Shown: positions 23,812 through 33,603 of the stretch, piece by piece | How positions within the stretch are numbered: the stretch's first letter is position 1 | Layout: each line of letters begins with the position of its first letter | Notes under the pieces: generated by a model | What the model saw: the letters and a program-made list of their open reading frames with translations, nothing else | The model's database searches: none | Told to the model about the DNA's origin: nothing | Assembly: GCA_016296575.1 (NCBI GenBank) | Contig: JAEDJA010000009.1 | Location: 1-64,000 of the forward strand | From: Treponema sp. | GTDB lineage: Bacteria > Spirochaetota > Spirochaetia > Treponematales > Treponemataceae | Reading direction: 5' to 3' | DNA: 64,000 nucleotides | Position numbers and translations under genes: made by a program

Positions 23812-25425
23812 ATGAAGAAATCCGCTGTTGTTTTTGTAGAAAACCGGGAATCACTTTTACATTTATGTTCTTATCTTCAGGAATCTGACTGGCAGATTCT
23901 TTCTTTTGGTGATACTGCTGAATACCTGAAGACCAATGAGATTCCTTATAAAGCAGAACGTAATCTTGACTATTTATCATCAAGTGTTTCAGATACATCA
24001 TCCTTTATGCAGAAGATTCTGCTTACATCACATTCGGAATATTCTCGAAACGCTGATACTGACAATAATGTGCGTCTTTTGTGTGTTAACTGCACTCCAA
24101 GACTGATGCATAAAAAAAACAATTCAGATAATTTAAATAATGAAAAATATGCTTCTTTTATAGTTTCTCTTATCAGGTCTGGAATAATCAATTACAAAAA
24201 CGTTCTTATTCTTACTGATCCTGTAGACTATAATGAAGCTGTTATTCAAATGCGTACCGACAGTGTTTCCATGGAGTTCCGTGAGTATCTTATGGGAAAA
24301 GCTTTGAATCTGGTAAGCGCTTATGATGCGGCAGTTTCATTTTCAATCCTGCGTTCTTCACCTTATGCTGATCCTTTTTTAAATTATCTAATGATACCTT
24401 ACAAAAAGAAAAGAGTTCTTCAGCACGGTGCCAATGAGCAGCAGTCCAGTGCTCTTTATTCACTTTGCGGTGAGGAAGGTACTGTAAACGGTGTAAAGCT
24501 TCTGCAGGGTAATGTACCAACTTATGCTGTAGTAAGTGACTCTACTTACGCCTGGGAACTGGTTGGAAATCTTTACATGAACCTTAAGACTCAGATGGCT
24601 GTGGAAAGTGAAAACCGAGATGGATATAAATTCAATACACAGATCATGCCTCTTACAGGTACAGTTTTCTGTATTATTGTAAAACATAAACTGATTGTAG
24701 GGGCTGGTATTGCCACCAACAGCGTCGATTCTTTTAGAAAGGCTCTGAACTACGATAGTACCGTAATCAACAATGCTTCCATTGCCTGTTCATCTGCAGT
24801 GGATGCTGATCTTGCTAAAGAAATCATTAAGTACAAATTTACATCGGTTATTGCTCCAGGATTTACTGAAGAAGCCCGTAATATTTTTTCGGAACATCAG
24901 GTAATCAGGCTGCTTCAGACCAACGGCTTTGAAAAAAAGCATTACGATGCAGAAAATATGAACGGTGGAATTCTTGTTCAGAGTGTTGATGACATAATGT
25001 TTGAAAAGCTGTTCATCTGTACTACCAAGCGACCTTCTCAGGAAGAAATGAATCAGCTGGCCTTTGGAACAATTATGGTTATGAATTCCCATTCTTATGC
25101 CGCAGTTGTTATAAAGGACAATGGAATTACAGGAATTTCTTCAAGCTTTGGTTCACGATTAAAGACTCTTCAGAATGTAACTTACGAAGCAAAACAGACC
25201 ATGAAAAAACACCTGGATGAAAATAATGGTGATGAAAAGATTGGGGATGTTCTTGTTTGTGATTCTGCCATCCCTTTGTGTGATTCGGTTAAAGAGCTTA
25301 TTGATGGTGGCGTGACGGCAATTATGCAGACCGGTGGTTTGCAGGAAGATAAAGAATTAATTGATTACTGTGATGAAAAAGGTGTTTCCATGATCTTTAC
25401 TGGACGCACACATTATCACTACTAA
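23812..25425 (+). CDS. Diverged PurH-family protein (AICAR transformylase / IMP cyclohydrolase homologue, 537 aa)
   Basis: The overall plan is PurH: an N-terminal MGS-like domain and a C-terminal AICAR-transformylase region ending GDVLVCDSAIPLCDSV...MIFTGRTHYHY, close to the usual PurH C-terminus. The family R-Y-G-x-NPHQ signature reads LQHGANEQQSSALY. The transformylase motif KHxNPCG reads KHKLIVG, keeping Lys-His but losing NPCG. I see no KTLHPK(I/V)HG motif of the cyclohydrolase site. It may be a purine enzyme with altered activity or a non-catalytic paralogue. An alternative ATG lies at 23803. purF is near the right edge of the window, but no other pur gene is adjacent. Confidence 0.7.
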   Translation: MKKSAVVFVENRESLLHLCSYLQESDWQILSFGDTAEYLKTNEIPYKAERNLDYLSSSVSDTSSFMQKILLTSHSEYSRNADTDNNVRLLCVNCTPRLMHKKNNSDNLNNEKYASFIVSLIRSGIINYKNVLILTDPVDYNEAVIQMRTDSVSMEFREYLMGKALNLVSAYDAAVSFSILRSSPYADPFLNYLMIPYKKKRVLQHGANEQQSSALYSLCGEEGTVNGVKLLQGNVPTYAVVSDSTYAWELVGNLYMNLKTQMAVESENRDGYKFNTQIMPLTGTVFCIIVKHKLIVGAGIATNSVDSFRKALNYDSTVINNASIACSSAVDADLAKEIIKYKFTSVIAPGFTEEARNIFSEHQVIRLLQTNGFEKKHYDAENMNGGILVQSVDDIMFEKLFICTTKRPSQEEMNQLAFGTIMVMNSHSYAAVVIKDNGITGISSSFGSRLKTLQNVTYEAKQTMKKHLDENNGDEKIGDVLVCDSAIPLCDSVKELIDGGVTAIMQTGGLQEDKELIDYCDEKGVSMIFTGRTHYHY

Positions 25426-25442
25426 TATAGAAGGAAGAAAAG

Positions 25443-26513
25443 ATGATTTATAACCTGGGTTTGTATCTACAGCAGTTCTTCGGTCCTGCACGACTTTTAA
25501 CTTCATATGCAGTGCTGATTTGTATTGGATTGTATCTTGGCTTTTTTGCCAGTCTTCTGATCATTCCAAAATTTTACAATCGTCTGCCTCACGATCGTGG
25601 AAGGGAATTTACTATCAATGCGGAAGCTGCAAAAGGAAAACCAACTGGAGCTGGAAGTGTTTTCATCACCATTTTTGCCATAATCTGTCTTTTGATTGTG
25701 CCAATGAACATTACACGTGGACTTATTATTCTCCTTACATGGATTACAATGCTTACAGGATATCTTGATGACCGTTCTGTAGCCAGCTGGGGTGAATATC
25801 TAAAAGGTGCTTTGGATCTGATCATAAGTGTGGTCACATCGGTAATTCTTTATTGTGGATTAAGCAAGCTGGATCCTGATGGAATCGTTCATTTCTGGTT
25901 CCCATTTATAAGCACTACAGTAGCCGTAAATCCTATAGTTTATATTGTCATCTGTACAATCATGCTGTGGGCTTCAATCAATACAACAAACTGCACTGAT
26001 GGAGTAGACGGTCTTTCATCAACACTGGTACTTATTGGACTTTTTGCTCTTGGTGGACTTTTCTATTTTGTACTTGGACACACAGACATTGCTTCGTATC
26101 TTTTGATTCCACACTTTATTGATGGTGCAGCCTGGGGGCTTATGTGCTTTACCATGGCCGGCGTAGTAATGGGTTATCTTTGGCACAATGCTTTCCCAAG
26201 TAAATGTCTTATGGGAGATGCAGGTTCAAGAGCCCTGGGATTCTTTATTGGTGTTGGAGTTATGGTAAGTGGAAACCCATTCCTGATTCTTGCAACCAGT
26301 TCCATCATCATGGTAAATGGCGGTATGGGACTTTTGAAAGTATTTCTCCTGCGTTTCTTCAAAATCAAGATTTTTGAAAATATCCGTTTTCCTCTTCACG
26401 ATCATTTCCGAAAGAACCACGACTGGTCTCCAACCCAAGTTTTGCTGAAATTCGTAATGCTGCAGCTTTTAATAACATCAGCACTGGTAGGAATATTCTT
26501 TAAGGTAAGATAG
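25443..26513 (+). CDS. mraY: Phospho-N-acetylmuramoyl-pentapeptide transferase MraY (356 aa)
   Basis: MraY makes lipid I by transferring phospho-MurNAc-pentapeptide to undecaprenyl phosphate at the inner membrane. About ten membrane helices are predicted. The active-site loops are present: TGYLDD, NTTNCTDGVDGLS, AFPSKCLMGDAGSRALG and PLHDHFRKNHDW, the His-rich loop specific to MraY over WecA. AAGGAAG precedes the ATG. Unusually it is not in a mur/dcw cluster but follows the purH-like gene by 17 nt. Confidence 0.9.
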   Translation: MIYNLGLYLQQFFGPARLLTSYAVLICIGLYLGFFASLLIIPKFYNRLPHDRGREFTINAEAAKGKPTGAGSVFITIFAIICLLIVPMNITRGLIILLTWITMLTGYLDDRSVASWGEYLKGALDLIISVVTSVILYCGLSKLDPDGIVHFWFPFISTTVAVNPIVYIVICTIMLWASINTTNCTDGVDGLSSTLVLIGLFALGGLFYFVLGHTDIASYLLIPHFIDGAAWGLMCFTMAGVVMGYLWHNAFPSKCLMGDAGSRALGFFIGVGVMVSGNPFLILATSSIIMVNGGMGLLKVFLLRFFKIKIFENIRFPLHDHFRKNHDWSPTQVLLKFVMLQLLITSALVGIFFKVR

Positions 26514-26519
26514 CAGCCC

Positions 26520-27254
26520 CTAAAGTGCAGTAAAGGTGTGACTTTTATATATTCTTTTTATTTCTTCAGTATAATTTCCATCAGCACCGTAAGTAATCAA
26601 AGGCGGTGCTATTTTTATGCGGGAACGTGCTCCTTTTACAGCTTCAATGAGCACCATGGTAGGTTCCTTGTTAATCGAAGGGTAGACCAGCTGCATCGCT
26701 TTTGGTTCCAGCTTGTGTTTCTGAAGTGTAGAAAAAATTTCAGCCAGGCGGAAAGGCTTGTGTATCATGTAAAGACGGCCTTTTGAATGAAGAAGTCCTG
26801 AGGCAGCGGCAATTACGTCGTCCAGTGTGCAAAGTATTTCGTGGCGGGCAATTGTTTTGCAGTCATTGCTGTTGCCTTTTCCTGCATCGTCTATCATGTA
26901 TGGCGGATTTACTGTGACAACATCAAAGGTGTTTTTTTCAAAATGAACAAAGGCATTTTTTAAGTCGTCATTTATTACATGAATTTTTTCTGTAAGGCCA
27001 TTTAACTCAACACTTTCTTTTGCAAAATCAAAAATGATTTTCTGAACTTCCATGGCATATATATCAAGGGAAGGTTCTTTTGCATTCAGAAGCAGTGGAA
27101 TAATAGCATTGCCAGTGCACAAATCCATGACTTTTTCTTTTGGAGAAGCTTTTGCGTAATTTGCAAGAAGTACAGCATCAATACCAAAGCAGAAATAATC
27201 CTGATCCTGTACAATGCTGTAGTTCTTTGCGTGAAGAGTCTGAATCTGTTTCAT
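26520..27254 (-). CDS. TrmN6-like N6-adenine methyltransferase (244 aa)
   Basis: The start IQTLHAKNYSIVQDQDYFCFGIDAVLLANYA is typical of the YfiC/TrmN6 family, which methylates A37 of tRNA1(Val). A SAM-binding motif DLCTGNAIIPLLL and the catalytic VNPPYMIDD follow. Related proteins methylate other RNAs or proteins, so the substrate is inferred. The gene is convergent with mraY (6 nt between stops). Confidence 0.82.
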   Translation of the reverse strand: MKQIQTLHAKNYSIVQDQDYFCFGIDAVLLANYAKASPKEKVMDLCTGNAIIPLLLNAKEPSLDIYAMEVQKIIFDFAKESVELNGLTEKIHVINDDLKNAFVHFEKNTFDVVTVNPPYMIDDAGKGNSNDCKTIARHEILCTLDDVIAAASGLLHSKGRLYMIHKPFRLAEIFSTLQKHKLEPKAMQLVYPSINKEPTMVLIEAVKGARSRIKIAPPLITYGADGNYTEEIKRIYKSHTFTAL

Positions 27255-27275
27255 GATAGACCTTTGTTGCGAAAA

Positions 27276-29939
27276 TTAAAGTCTTGAAAGAGCTTCGTCC
27301 GCAGCATCTTTAAGTGCTTTTGCAAGATCCCGGTCGGCAAGTGAATCAGTCATTTTTTTCAGGTCATTAAGAACTTTTTTTGTAAGTTCATCACCAGTAA
27401 GACCTGCAACTGCTTTTTCCATTACGGCAGGATCAACGTCATTGCCAAGAGCTCCTGATTTTACAAGTCCCTGCATGGTTTTTAAAAGTCCAGGACGTCC
27501 GCTCATTTTTGCTACAAGAAAATCCATAAGCAGGCGAGTGCGGCTTCCCATAAAAACCTTTTTATCTTTTGGTTCAAGATAAGTTGAAAGGGATCGAAGC
27601 TTTGTAAAAAGATCAATTTCCGAATGGAAACGCTCGGCTTTATCTTTATCTTCCAGCATTCTGATAATTTTTGGAATGAAGCTTTTTGCTTCCTTAATAG
27701 TGCGGGCTGCTTCAAGATTTTTCTGGATTTCATTAATATCTTCGAATTTTGGATCAAAGAATTCAGGCATACCGGTGTTGTAATCTTCAAAGGCCTGGAA
27801 AGGATCAGCCTGTACTGGTTCTGAAAAATCAGGCTCCTGGAACATACTGCTGCCTTTAATGGTTTGGTCTACAGGACTTGAAAATATTGATTCAGGTGAT
27901 GCTGCAAAACCTTTTTCAGTTTCAAAAGGATCGCTGAAGGTTACATCGGAATCAAAACCACCTTTCCCGCTGATTCCGTTTAAGTTTGGATCATTTTCTG
28001 GAGTAGTGAAGGACTGCTCAAGAGGAGAAACCTTTTCAATCTGATCAATCAGATCACTTCTTTCCTCTTCGTTATTCTGGTTCTGCTGCAATTTTTCCAG
28101 TGCATCCAGCATTTTTTCCTGGGCTTCTGCAACACTTTTGGCAATTTCTTCTGCCCTTTCTGCAGCTTCTCTTAATGAATCTGCCAGCTCTGGTGACTGA
28201 ATTGTAGCAGGAGAATCAGGCTGGAAAGAAAGAGGTTCATTTTCTACTTTGATAGGAGACTCTTCTTCCTCTTCTTCAGGTTCTTCTTCCAGTTCATCAA
28301 TATCAATATCTTCCAGATCGTCTACAGTAAAATCGCCATTTTCAACAGGAACCTCGTGATCTGCAAGGGCATTTACACTTTCGGCTACCTCTTCAAAAGT
28401 TGCGTCTTCACTTTTCTTCAGCTCATCAAGACTTGTGTCATCATCTTCTTCAATGGTTTTTCCTGACATGGCACCAAAGTCAAATTCTTCATCTTCAATA
28501 AGTTCCAGAAGATCACTTTCTTCCTCTTCTTCGATTACAGGTTTTTCCACTTCATGAGAAACTTCTGGTTCAATATCTTCAAGGTACTGCAATGCTTTTT
28601 TTGCGGCTATATTTTCTTCTGCTGATGCCACTGCTTCCCAATATGTGCAAATGGCCATTCTGAAATTTTTCTGTGCGGTGTAGATTTCACCTTCAAGGTT
28701 ATAGACAGCGGCATTTGTGTTTCTGCGGTTTGAATATTCATTAGCCAATTTTAAAGCGTAATCAAAATTACCATTCTGGAAATAACGGCGGGCACCATCC
28801 AGAAAGTGATGAGCATAGTTTGGATACTTGTTTTTGATTTCGTTAAAGCATTTATCAAAGTGGCTTGTGTCACCCATGCAAATAGCGTACTGGGCGCAAA
28901 GATCCAGCACTTGTACATCATCCGGGTTGATTTCTTGAAGCTGCTGGATAATCTGATATGCAGCCCCCAGATTTTTTTCAGAAAGAAGGATGTGTGCGTA
29001 CTGTTTCTTCAGGTCAATTTTGGCATCAGGTTTTTCAGCGGCATCTTTAAGAAGTTCAGCTGCTTTTTCTGCCTTTCCGTTTTTTTCAAGAGCTTCTGCA
29101 AGTCCTGACAGGATAATAAGATCGTTTGGTTTTACGCTGTGTGCTTTTGTAAAGGCTTTCTCGGCATTTTCCCAGTCGTACTGTTTCATGTAAATTCGGC
29201 CAAGCAGTGATTGAAGCTCTGCATCACGGGGATAGATGGCACAGGTTTTCTTTACAATAGCTGAAGCCTGGATTGTTTTTTTGCAGTTGATGAGAAGAGA
29301 AGAATAATCTATTACAGCATCTGTCCAGCCTGGTTTTGATTTAAGGGCCAGTTCATAGCAGCGGCCGGCACTTGTATAATCCTTAAGGCCTTCGTAGGTG
29401 TGGGCCAGATTATACTGAATGATAGGATGATTTGGATCAATCTGAAGTCCGCGGTGGAAGGTTGCTTCGGCTTTTGCATATTCTTTGAGGCCGGTGTAAA
29501 TTACGCCAAGATGATTGTAAGCAAGAACGTCATTTGGATTTTCGGTAATAACGTTTTCAAAGCATTCGATGGCATCTTCCAGGTTTCCCATATCCTTGTA
29601 GGTAAACCCAAGTGTATAGTTGATGACCGCTGTTTTTTCATCTTCATCAAGGGCTTTTGTAAGTATGTCGATAGACTTTTCGTACTGTTTAAGGCGTCTG
29701 TAAATTGCTCCCAGTGAGTTCATGGACATAACGTCGTGGGCATTGAAGGTGAGCAGGTTTTCATAATAAGGGATTGCCTTTTCATCTTCTCCAGATTTAA
29801 CGTAGATGTCGGCAAGTGCACGGAGAATATCCATGTTATTTGGATCTTTTTTCAGTTCCCCTTTGTAAAGTCGGGCAGCCAGTGAAAAATCTCGTGCAAG
29901 TGCAGCTGTTTTTGCGCGTTCAATAATCATGTTATCCAT
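27276..29939 (-). CDS. Large TPR protein with acidic middle region (887 aa)
   Basis: The first 460 residues are about twelve tetratricopeptide repeats (for example VINYTLGFTYKDMGNLEDAIECFENVI). Residues 460-600 are very acidic and low in complexity. The C-terminal third contains an Ala/Glu-rich coiled coil and a helical domain. There is no signal peptide, so it is a cytoplasmic scaffold, role unknown. Its ATG overlaps the stop of the upstream LamG/FN3 gene (TAATG) with AGGAG ahead, so the two are coupled. Confidence 0.8.
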   Translation of the reverse strand: MDNMIIERAKTAALARDFSLAARLYKGELKKDPNNMDILRALADIYVKSGEDEKAIPYYENLLTFNAHDVMSMNSLGAIYRRLKQYEKSIDILTKALDEDEKTAVINYTLGFTYKDMGNLEDAIECFENVITENPNDVLAYNHLGVIYTGLKEYAKAEATFHRGLQIDPNHPIIQYNLAHTYEGLKDYTSAGRCYELALKSKPGWTDAVIDYSSLLINCKKTIQASAIVKKTCAIYPRDAELQSLLGRIYMKQYDWENAEKAFTKAHSVKPNDLIILSGLAEALEKNGKAEKAAELLKDAAEKPDAKIDLKKQYAHILLSEKNLGAAYQIIQQLQEINPDDVQVLDLCAQYAICMGDTSHFDKCFNEIKNKYPNYAHHFLDGARRYFQNGNFDYALKLANEYSNRRNTNAAVYNLEGEIYTAQKNFRMAICTYWEAVASAEENIAAKKALQYLEDIEPEVSHEVEKPVIEEEEESDLLELIEDEEFDFGAMSGKTIEEDDDTSLDELKKSEDATFEEVAESVNALADHEVPVENGDFTVDDLEDIDIDELEEEPEEEEEESPIKVENEPLSFQPDSPATIQSPELADSLREAAERAEEIAKSVAEAQEKMLDALEKLQQNQNNEEERSDLIDQIEKVSPLEQSFTTPENDPNLNGISGKGGFDSDVTFSDPFETEKGFAASPESIFSSPVDQTIKGSSMFQEPDFSEPVQADPFQAFEDYNTGMPEFFDPKFEDINEIQKNLEAARTIKEAKSFIPKIIRMLEDKDKAERFHSEIDLFTKLRSLSTYLEPKDKKVFMGSRTRLLMDFLVAKMSGRPGLLKTMQGLVKSGALGNDVDPAVMEKAVAGLTGDELTKKVLNDLKKMTDSLADRDLAKALKDAADEALSRL

Positions 29940-31447
29940 TATTTTTTACTCCTAGGGCGGGCAAATACTTCTTTGGAAAGATTTCCCGTTACGCTCTTGT
30001 CATATTTAGACCAGGATGCCACGGCAAAGTAGTAGATTGTGCCGTTGTTCAGTCCTGTCAGTGTGAAGCTGGTGGTGTTTCCTACATTTACAGGTGAATT
30101 TCCTTCAAGTGCTACCCGTCCAAGATACTCTCCGCTTCTATTTCCATAATACAGATAATAACCTCCGGTGGTTTCATCAACAGATGCATTCCATGAAATT
30201 GTAACGCATTTGTCACCGGCCACCGCATTGATTGAAAATGGTGGAAGGGGTTCAGGCAGTTCTGTGTAATCCAGAGTAATCTGAGTAAGGTTTGGAGTGG
30301 TACTTCCGTTTCCGTCCGGGAAAAGATTTCCTGCTATCTGAAAATAAAGTCCTGTAATGCCGGAAAGCTCCTCTCCACTTTCAATTATTTTCCATTCAGG
30401 ATAACTGTCTGTCCAATTGTAAAAATTTTCCCCTGAACGTACGTAAAGTTCAATGGCTGTTTCTCCAGGTACACTCATTTCGGCAGTTACCGAGTTTAAG
30501 GTGCAGCCTTTAGAAATACGGATTGGTTTTGTTTCAAAATGACCGCCTGTTGGAATATATTTCATGTGATCCAGAGAGCCTGCCATTTCTGCAGACTGAT
30601 ATTTTTCTGCAGCGTAAGGACGTCTCATGATTCTGAAATCATCGATTTTACCGGTGTAATCTGGAACCAGGTCAAATTCTGCGGCAACACCAAGAATAGG
30701 ATGAGAAATATTTCCGTCTTCGTGTCCTGTTGATGTAATATATTTAATGTCTTCTACAAGTCCGTTTACCAGATATTCCAGAATGCCCGTTTCAGAATCA
30801 AAACTGATTACATGGCAGCTCCAGGTTTTTGGAATTATTGTACTTGTGCCTTTTAGTTTAAGATCGGAAGTTCCTTCATAAAAAAGATCAAAGATATTTG
30901 AAAGCGACCATTCCAGTTTTCCGCTGTTGAAGGTTGCTCCAATCTGCTGAAAAAGAATTCGGTTGTCTACGTTTCGTGAAGAATGCCACTGGAAGATTGT
31001 TTCGCCGTTTTCTACTAGAGAAGGATTAAGCCAGAATTCAATGGAAAAAGATCCTGTAAGTCCTTCTGATCCAAACAAGGTGTAATCATTTCCCCTTAAA
31101 GTTATGCCGCCCTGGTTCCGTGAAAGTCCGCAGGTTTTTCCAAGAGCAGTATCGGCTACGGAAGAAAGGCTGTTTTGCACCACGGAATAATTTCCAAAAT
31201 CAACAGGATTGTATGGATTTTCAAAATTTACTATAAGATCTGTCCAGGCGTCACCTTTAAAACCACTTGGTGCTACTTCAAGACTTTCATATCCATAACG
31301 TCCCTTTGCTGTTGTAAGATTGTCTGTAACATTCAGGTTACCCCATCCTTTTTCACCGCCAATAACATATTCTTTGGCAAAAAGTGATGTGACTGCAACA
31401 AAAGCAAGAACTACAAATCCTGTAAATTTTCTGATATAATTTTTCAT
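29939..31447 (-). CDS. Secreted LamG-like / fibronectin type III protein (502 aa)
   Basis: A signal peptide (MKNYIRKFTGFVVLAFVAVTSLFA) is followed by a concanavalin-A-like (LamG) domain at about 110-285 (GSFSIEFWLNPS, then GKIDDFRIMRRPY). A beta-rich region and a C-terminal FN3 domain at about 395-490 (SWNASVDETTGGYYLYYGNRS, LTGLNNGTIYYFAVAS) complete it. It probably sits at the cell surface. The ATG at 31447 has no clear Shine-Dalgarno and is only 4 nt from the divergent uvrC start. The TPR gene follows in the same operon. Confidence 0.78.
   Translation of the reverse strand: MKNYIRKFTGFVVLAFVAVTSLFAKEYVIGGEKGWGNLNVTDNLTTAKGRYGYESLEVAPSGFKGDAWTDLIVNFENPYNPVDFGNYSVVQNSLSSVADTALGKTCGLSRNQGGITLRGNDYTLFGSEGLTGSFSIEFWLNPSLVENGETIFQWHSSRNVDNRILFQQIGATFNSGKLEWSLSNIFDLFYEGTSDLKLKGTSTIIPKTWSCHVISFDSETGILEYLVNGLVEDIKYITSTGHEDGNISHPILGVAAEFDLVPDYTGKIDDFRIMRRPYAAEKYQSAEMAGSLDHMKYIPTGGHFETKPIRISKGCTLNSVTAEMSVPGETAIELYVRSGENFYNWTDSYPEWKIIESGEELSGITGLYFQIAGNLFPDGNGSTTPNLTQITLDYTELPEPLPPFSINAVAGDKCVTISWNASVDETTGGYYLYYGNRSGEYLGRVALEGNSPVNVGNTTSFTLTGLNNGTIYYFAVASWSKYDKSVTGNLSKEVFARPRSKK
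31432..31440 (+). promoter_or_regulatory. Extended -10 for uvrC inside the divergent gene
   Basis: A perfect TG-A-TATAAT ends 11 nt before the uvrC ATG. It lies within the first codons of the LamG/FN3 gene on the other strand. The uvrC leader would be about 5 nt. Confidence 0.55.
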
Positions 31448-31451
31448 ACAA

Positions 31452-33407
31452 ATGACAGCCAAAACCGTACTCGAGACATTGCACGAAACAGCTCTGAAAG
31501 CTCCTTTATCAAGCGGAGTTTACCTCTGGAGAAATCCCGAGGAAACCGTTATTTATGTTGGCAAGGCTAAAAATCTTAAGAACCGGCTGTCATCCTACTT
31601 TTCTGGAAAGAAAGATATTAAAACCCGGCTTTTAATCTCCCATGCCTCATCAATTGAGTACATTACCACCGCAAATGAATACGAAGCACTGCTTCTGGAA
31701 AATAATCTGATCAAAAAATACAATCCGCGCTACAACATCTGTCTTAAAGATGGGAAGAGTTATCCTGTACTGCGAATTACCAATGAAGACTTTCCGCGGA
31801 TTTTCAAGACACGCTCCGTTCTTCAGGACGGTTCACAGTATTTTGGACCATTTCCCGATGCCTACGCTTTGGACACTTTTATTGATGCAATTTTCCGTCT
31901 GTATCCCTTGCGCCGATGCAGGACCTTCAAAACCCGTTCATCACCCTGCCTTTACTATCACATGGGACAGTGCAAGGCTCCGTGCTGCTCTAAAATTTCA
32001 AAAGAGTCCTACAATGAATATGTCGGCGAAATTTCCAGTCTCCTTGAGGAAAATGATTCACAGAAGGTTAACTCAAGTGAAAAGGGTGACAGTGCAATCC
32101 AAAAGCTGACAGATGAAATGAAAGCCGCCGCAAAGGAACTGAACTTTGAAAAGGCAGCCCGCCTCCGTGATGGAATTAAGGCACTTATGGTAATGAAAAA
32201 TCAGAATATTGTTGAAACCTTTGATTCCACTGACTGCGATTATATTGCTCATTACAGGGAAGGTGAACTAGTAAGCTTTACAGTCCTTAAAATTCGTCAC
32301 GGAAAACTACTTGGGCGAAACAATTTCCGTGAAGAAAGTCTTAATGAAGATGATGAACTTCTTTCCGAATTCATGAACGTGTACTATGGCGAAGGAAATG
32401 CGCTTCCACCAATAATCTACGTACCTACCCAAAGCGGCATGGATATTGTAACCCGCTGGGTGCAGGAAGTTTTCCAGTGTGACACACAGATAATTCTTGT
32501 TACCGATGAAATGGAAAGTGCCGGCCGTCATAAAGCTGCTATGAATATGGCTTTTCAGAATGCCCGTGAGGATATTGTGCGCCGCCTTAGAGAAAGAGGT
32601 GATAATCCTGCTATGGAAGAACTAAAGAATCTTCTGGGACTGACCGCTCTTCCTGTGCGAATTGAAGGTTTTGATATTGCCCATATCGGTGGAAAATTTC
32701 CGGTAGCATCCCTTATCAGCTTCTACAATGGAAATCCTGACAAAAAAAATTACAGATATTTCCGCTTGAAAACTACCGACGGACTTATTGATGACTTTGC
32801 TTCTATGAAAGAGGCTGTTTCCCGCCGTTACACAAGACTATTAAATGAACAGAGTGAACTGCCTGATCTTATTCTTATTGATGGTGGTATTGGTCAGGTG
32901 AATGCAGTTTATTCTGTCCTTCAGGCCCTTAGTCTTGATATTCCTGTAGCTGGTCTTGCAAAACGTGATGAAGAAATCTGGCTGCCACATGCTTCAAAAC
33001 CGGTTTGTCTTCCAAAAAGAAGTGATGCACTCCGTCTTCTTCAACGGGTTCGTGATGAAACCCACCGTTTTGCCACAAGCCGTAACCAGAAGCTTAGGAC
33101 AAAAGAAAATGTTGATTCAATCTTCCTGGAGATTACGGGCATTGGTCCTAAAAAGGCAGTTGTTCTTCAGAAAAAATACACAACTCTTGAAAATCTTTGT
33201 AACGCAAGTGAAAGTGAAATTGCACAGACAATTCATGTAAGGGCAGACGGAGCCTCTTCAATATTGATGGAAGCCCGTGCTTTGCTTGAAAAACGGAATG
33301 CCAGAAAAGAAGAACAGAAAAAGAGCCTTCACGCAGCTGGAACAACAAAAGAAACAGCTGCTTATGCCGGATATATCAGCGATCTTGCCAGCAGTGCTTT
33401 GGATTAA
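31452..33407 (+). CDS. uvrC: Excinuclease ABC subunit C (651 aa)
   Basis: UvrC makes both incisions in nucleotide excision repair with UvrB. A GIY-YIG domain (GVYLWRN...VIYVGKAKNL) makes the 3' cut. A UVR motif (LTDEMKAAAKELNFEKAARLRD) binds UvrB. The RNase H-like domain (EGFDIAHIGG, LILIDGGIGQVNA) makes the 5' cut, and a helix-hairpin-helix (ITGIGPKKAVVL) is at the end. The start has no Shine-Dalgarno and lies just after an extended -10. The C-terminal tail beyond the HhH is rich in Lys, Ala and Thr. Confidence 0.95.
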   Translation: MTAKTVLETLHETALKAPLSSGVYLWRNPEETVIYVGKAKNLKNRLSSYFSGKKDIKTRLLISHASSIEYITTANEYEALLLENNLIKKYNPRYNICLKDGKSYPVLRITNEDFPRIFKTRSVLQDGSQYFGPFPDAYALDTFIDAIFRLYPLRRCRTFKTRSSPCLYYHMGQCKAPCCSKISKESYNEYVGEISSLLEENDSQKVNSSEKGDSAIQKLTDEMKAAAKELNFEKAARLRDGIKALMVMKNQNIVETFDSTDCDYIAHYREGELVSFTVLKIRHGKLLGRNNFREESLNEDDELLSEFMNVYYGEGNALPPIIYVPTQSGMDIVTRWVQEVFQCDTQIILVTDEMESAGRHKAAMNMAFQNAREDIVRRLRERGDNPAMEELKNLLGLTALPVRIEGFDIAHIGGKFPVASLISFYNGNPDKKNYRYFRLKTTDGLIDDFASMKEAVSRRYTRLLNEQSELPDLILIDGGIGQVNAVYSVLQALSLDIPVAGLAKRDEEIWLPHASKPVCLPKRSDALRLLQRVRDETHRFATSRNQKLRTKENVDSIFLEITGIGPKKAVVLQKKYTTLENLCNASESEIAQTIHVRADGASSILMEARALLEKRNARKEEQKKSLHAAGTTKETAAYAGYISDLASSALD

Positions 33408-33409
33408 TG

Positions 33410-33588
33410 AAAAAAAACTGTTTATAGGGTGCTGCTACAAATAATGTTCCGCATATACGGAGTCGGGGTTCGTGCCCAAAACCATGCCCCGCACAAGCGA
33501 AGCGCGGAGGACTGTCGTGGTTTCGGGTACGGTTCCCGACGGAAGTATATGCGCGCTTAGTTGATTTTGCACCCTATAAATAGGGGTG
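33410..33588 (-). repeat. Second copy of the structured 3'-UTR element, with terminator T-tract
   Basis: Read on the minus strand it starts 16 nt beyond the stop of the 33604 gene. It has perfect 12-bp terminal inverted repeats TTTATAGGGTGC / GCACCCTATAAA, then GCATATAC/GTATATGC and CGGG-AAC-CGT against ACG-AAC-CCCG, and ends in CAG plus eight T. The outer stem shows two compensatory pair changes relative to the livJ units, and the central region is different. Orientation relative to the upstream gene is the same as at livJ. Confidence 0.75.
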
Positions 33589-33603
33589 TTTCTATTGGGA
33601 AAT

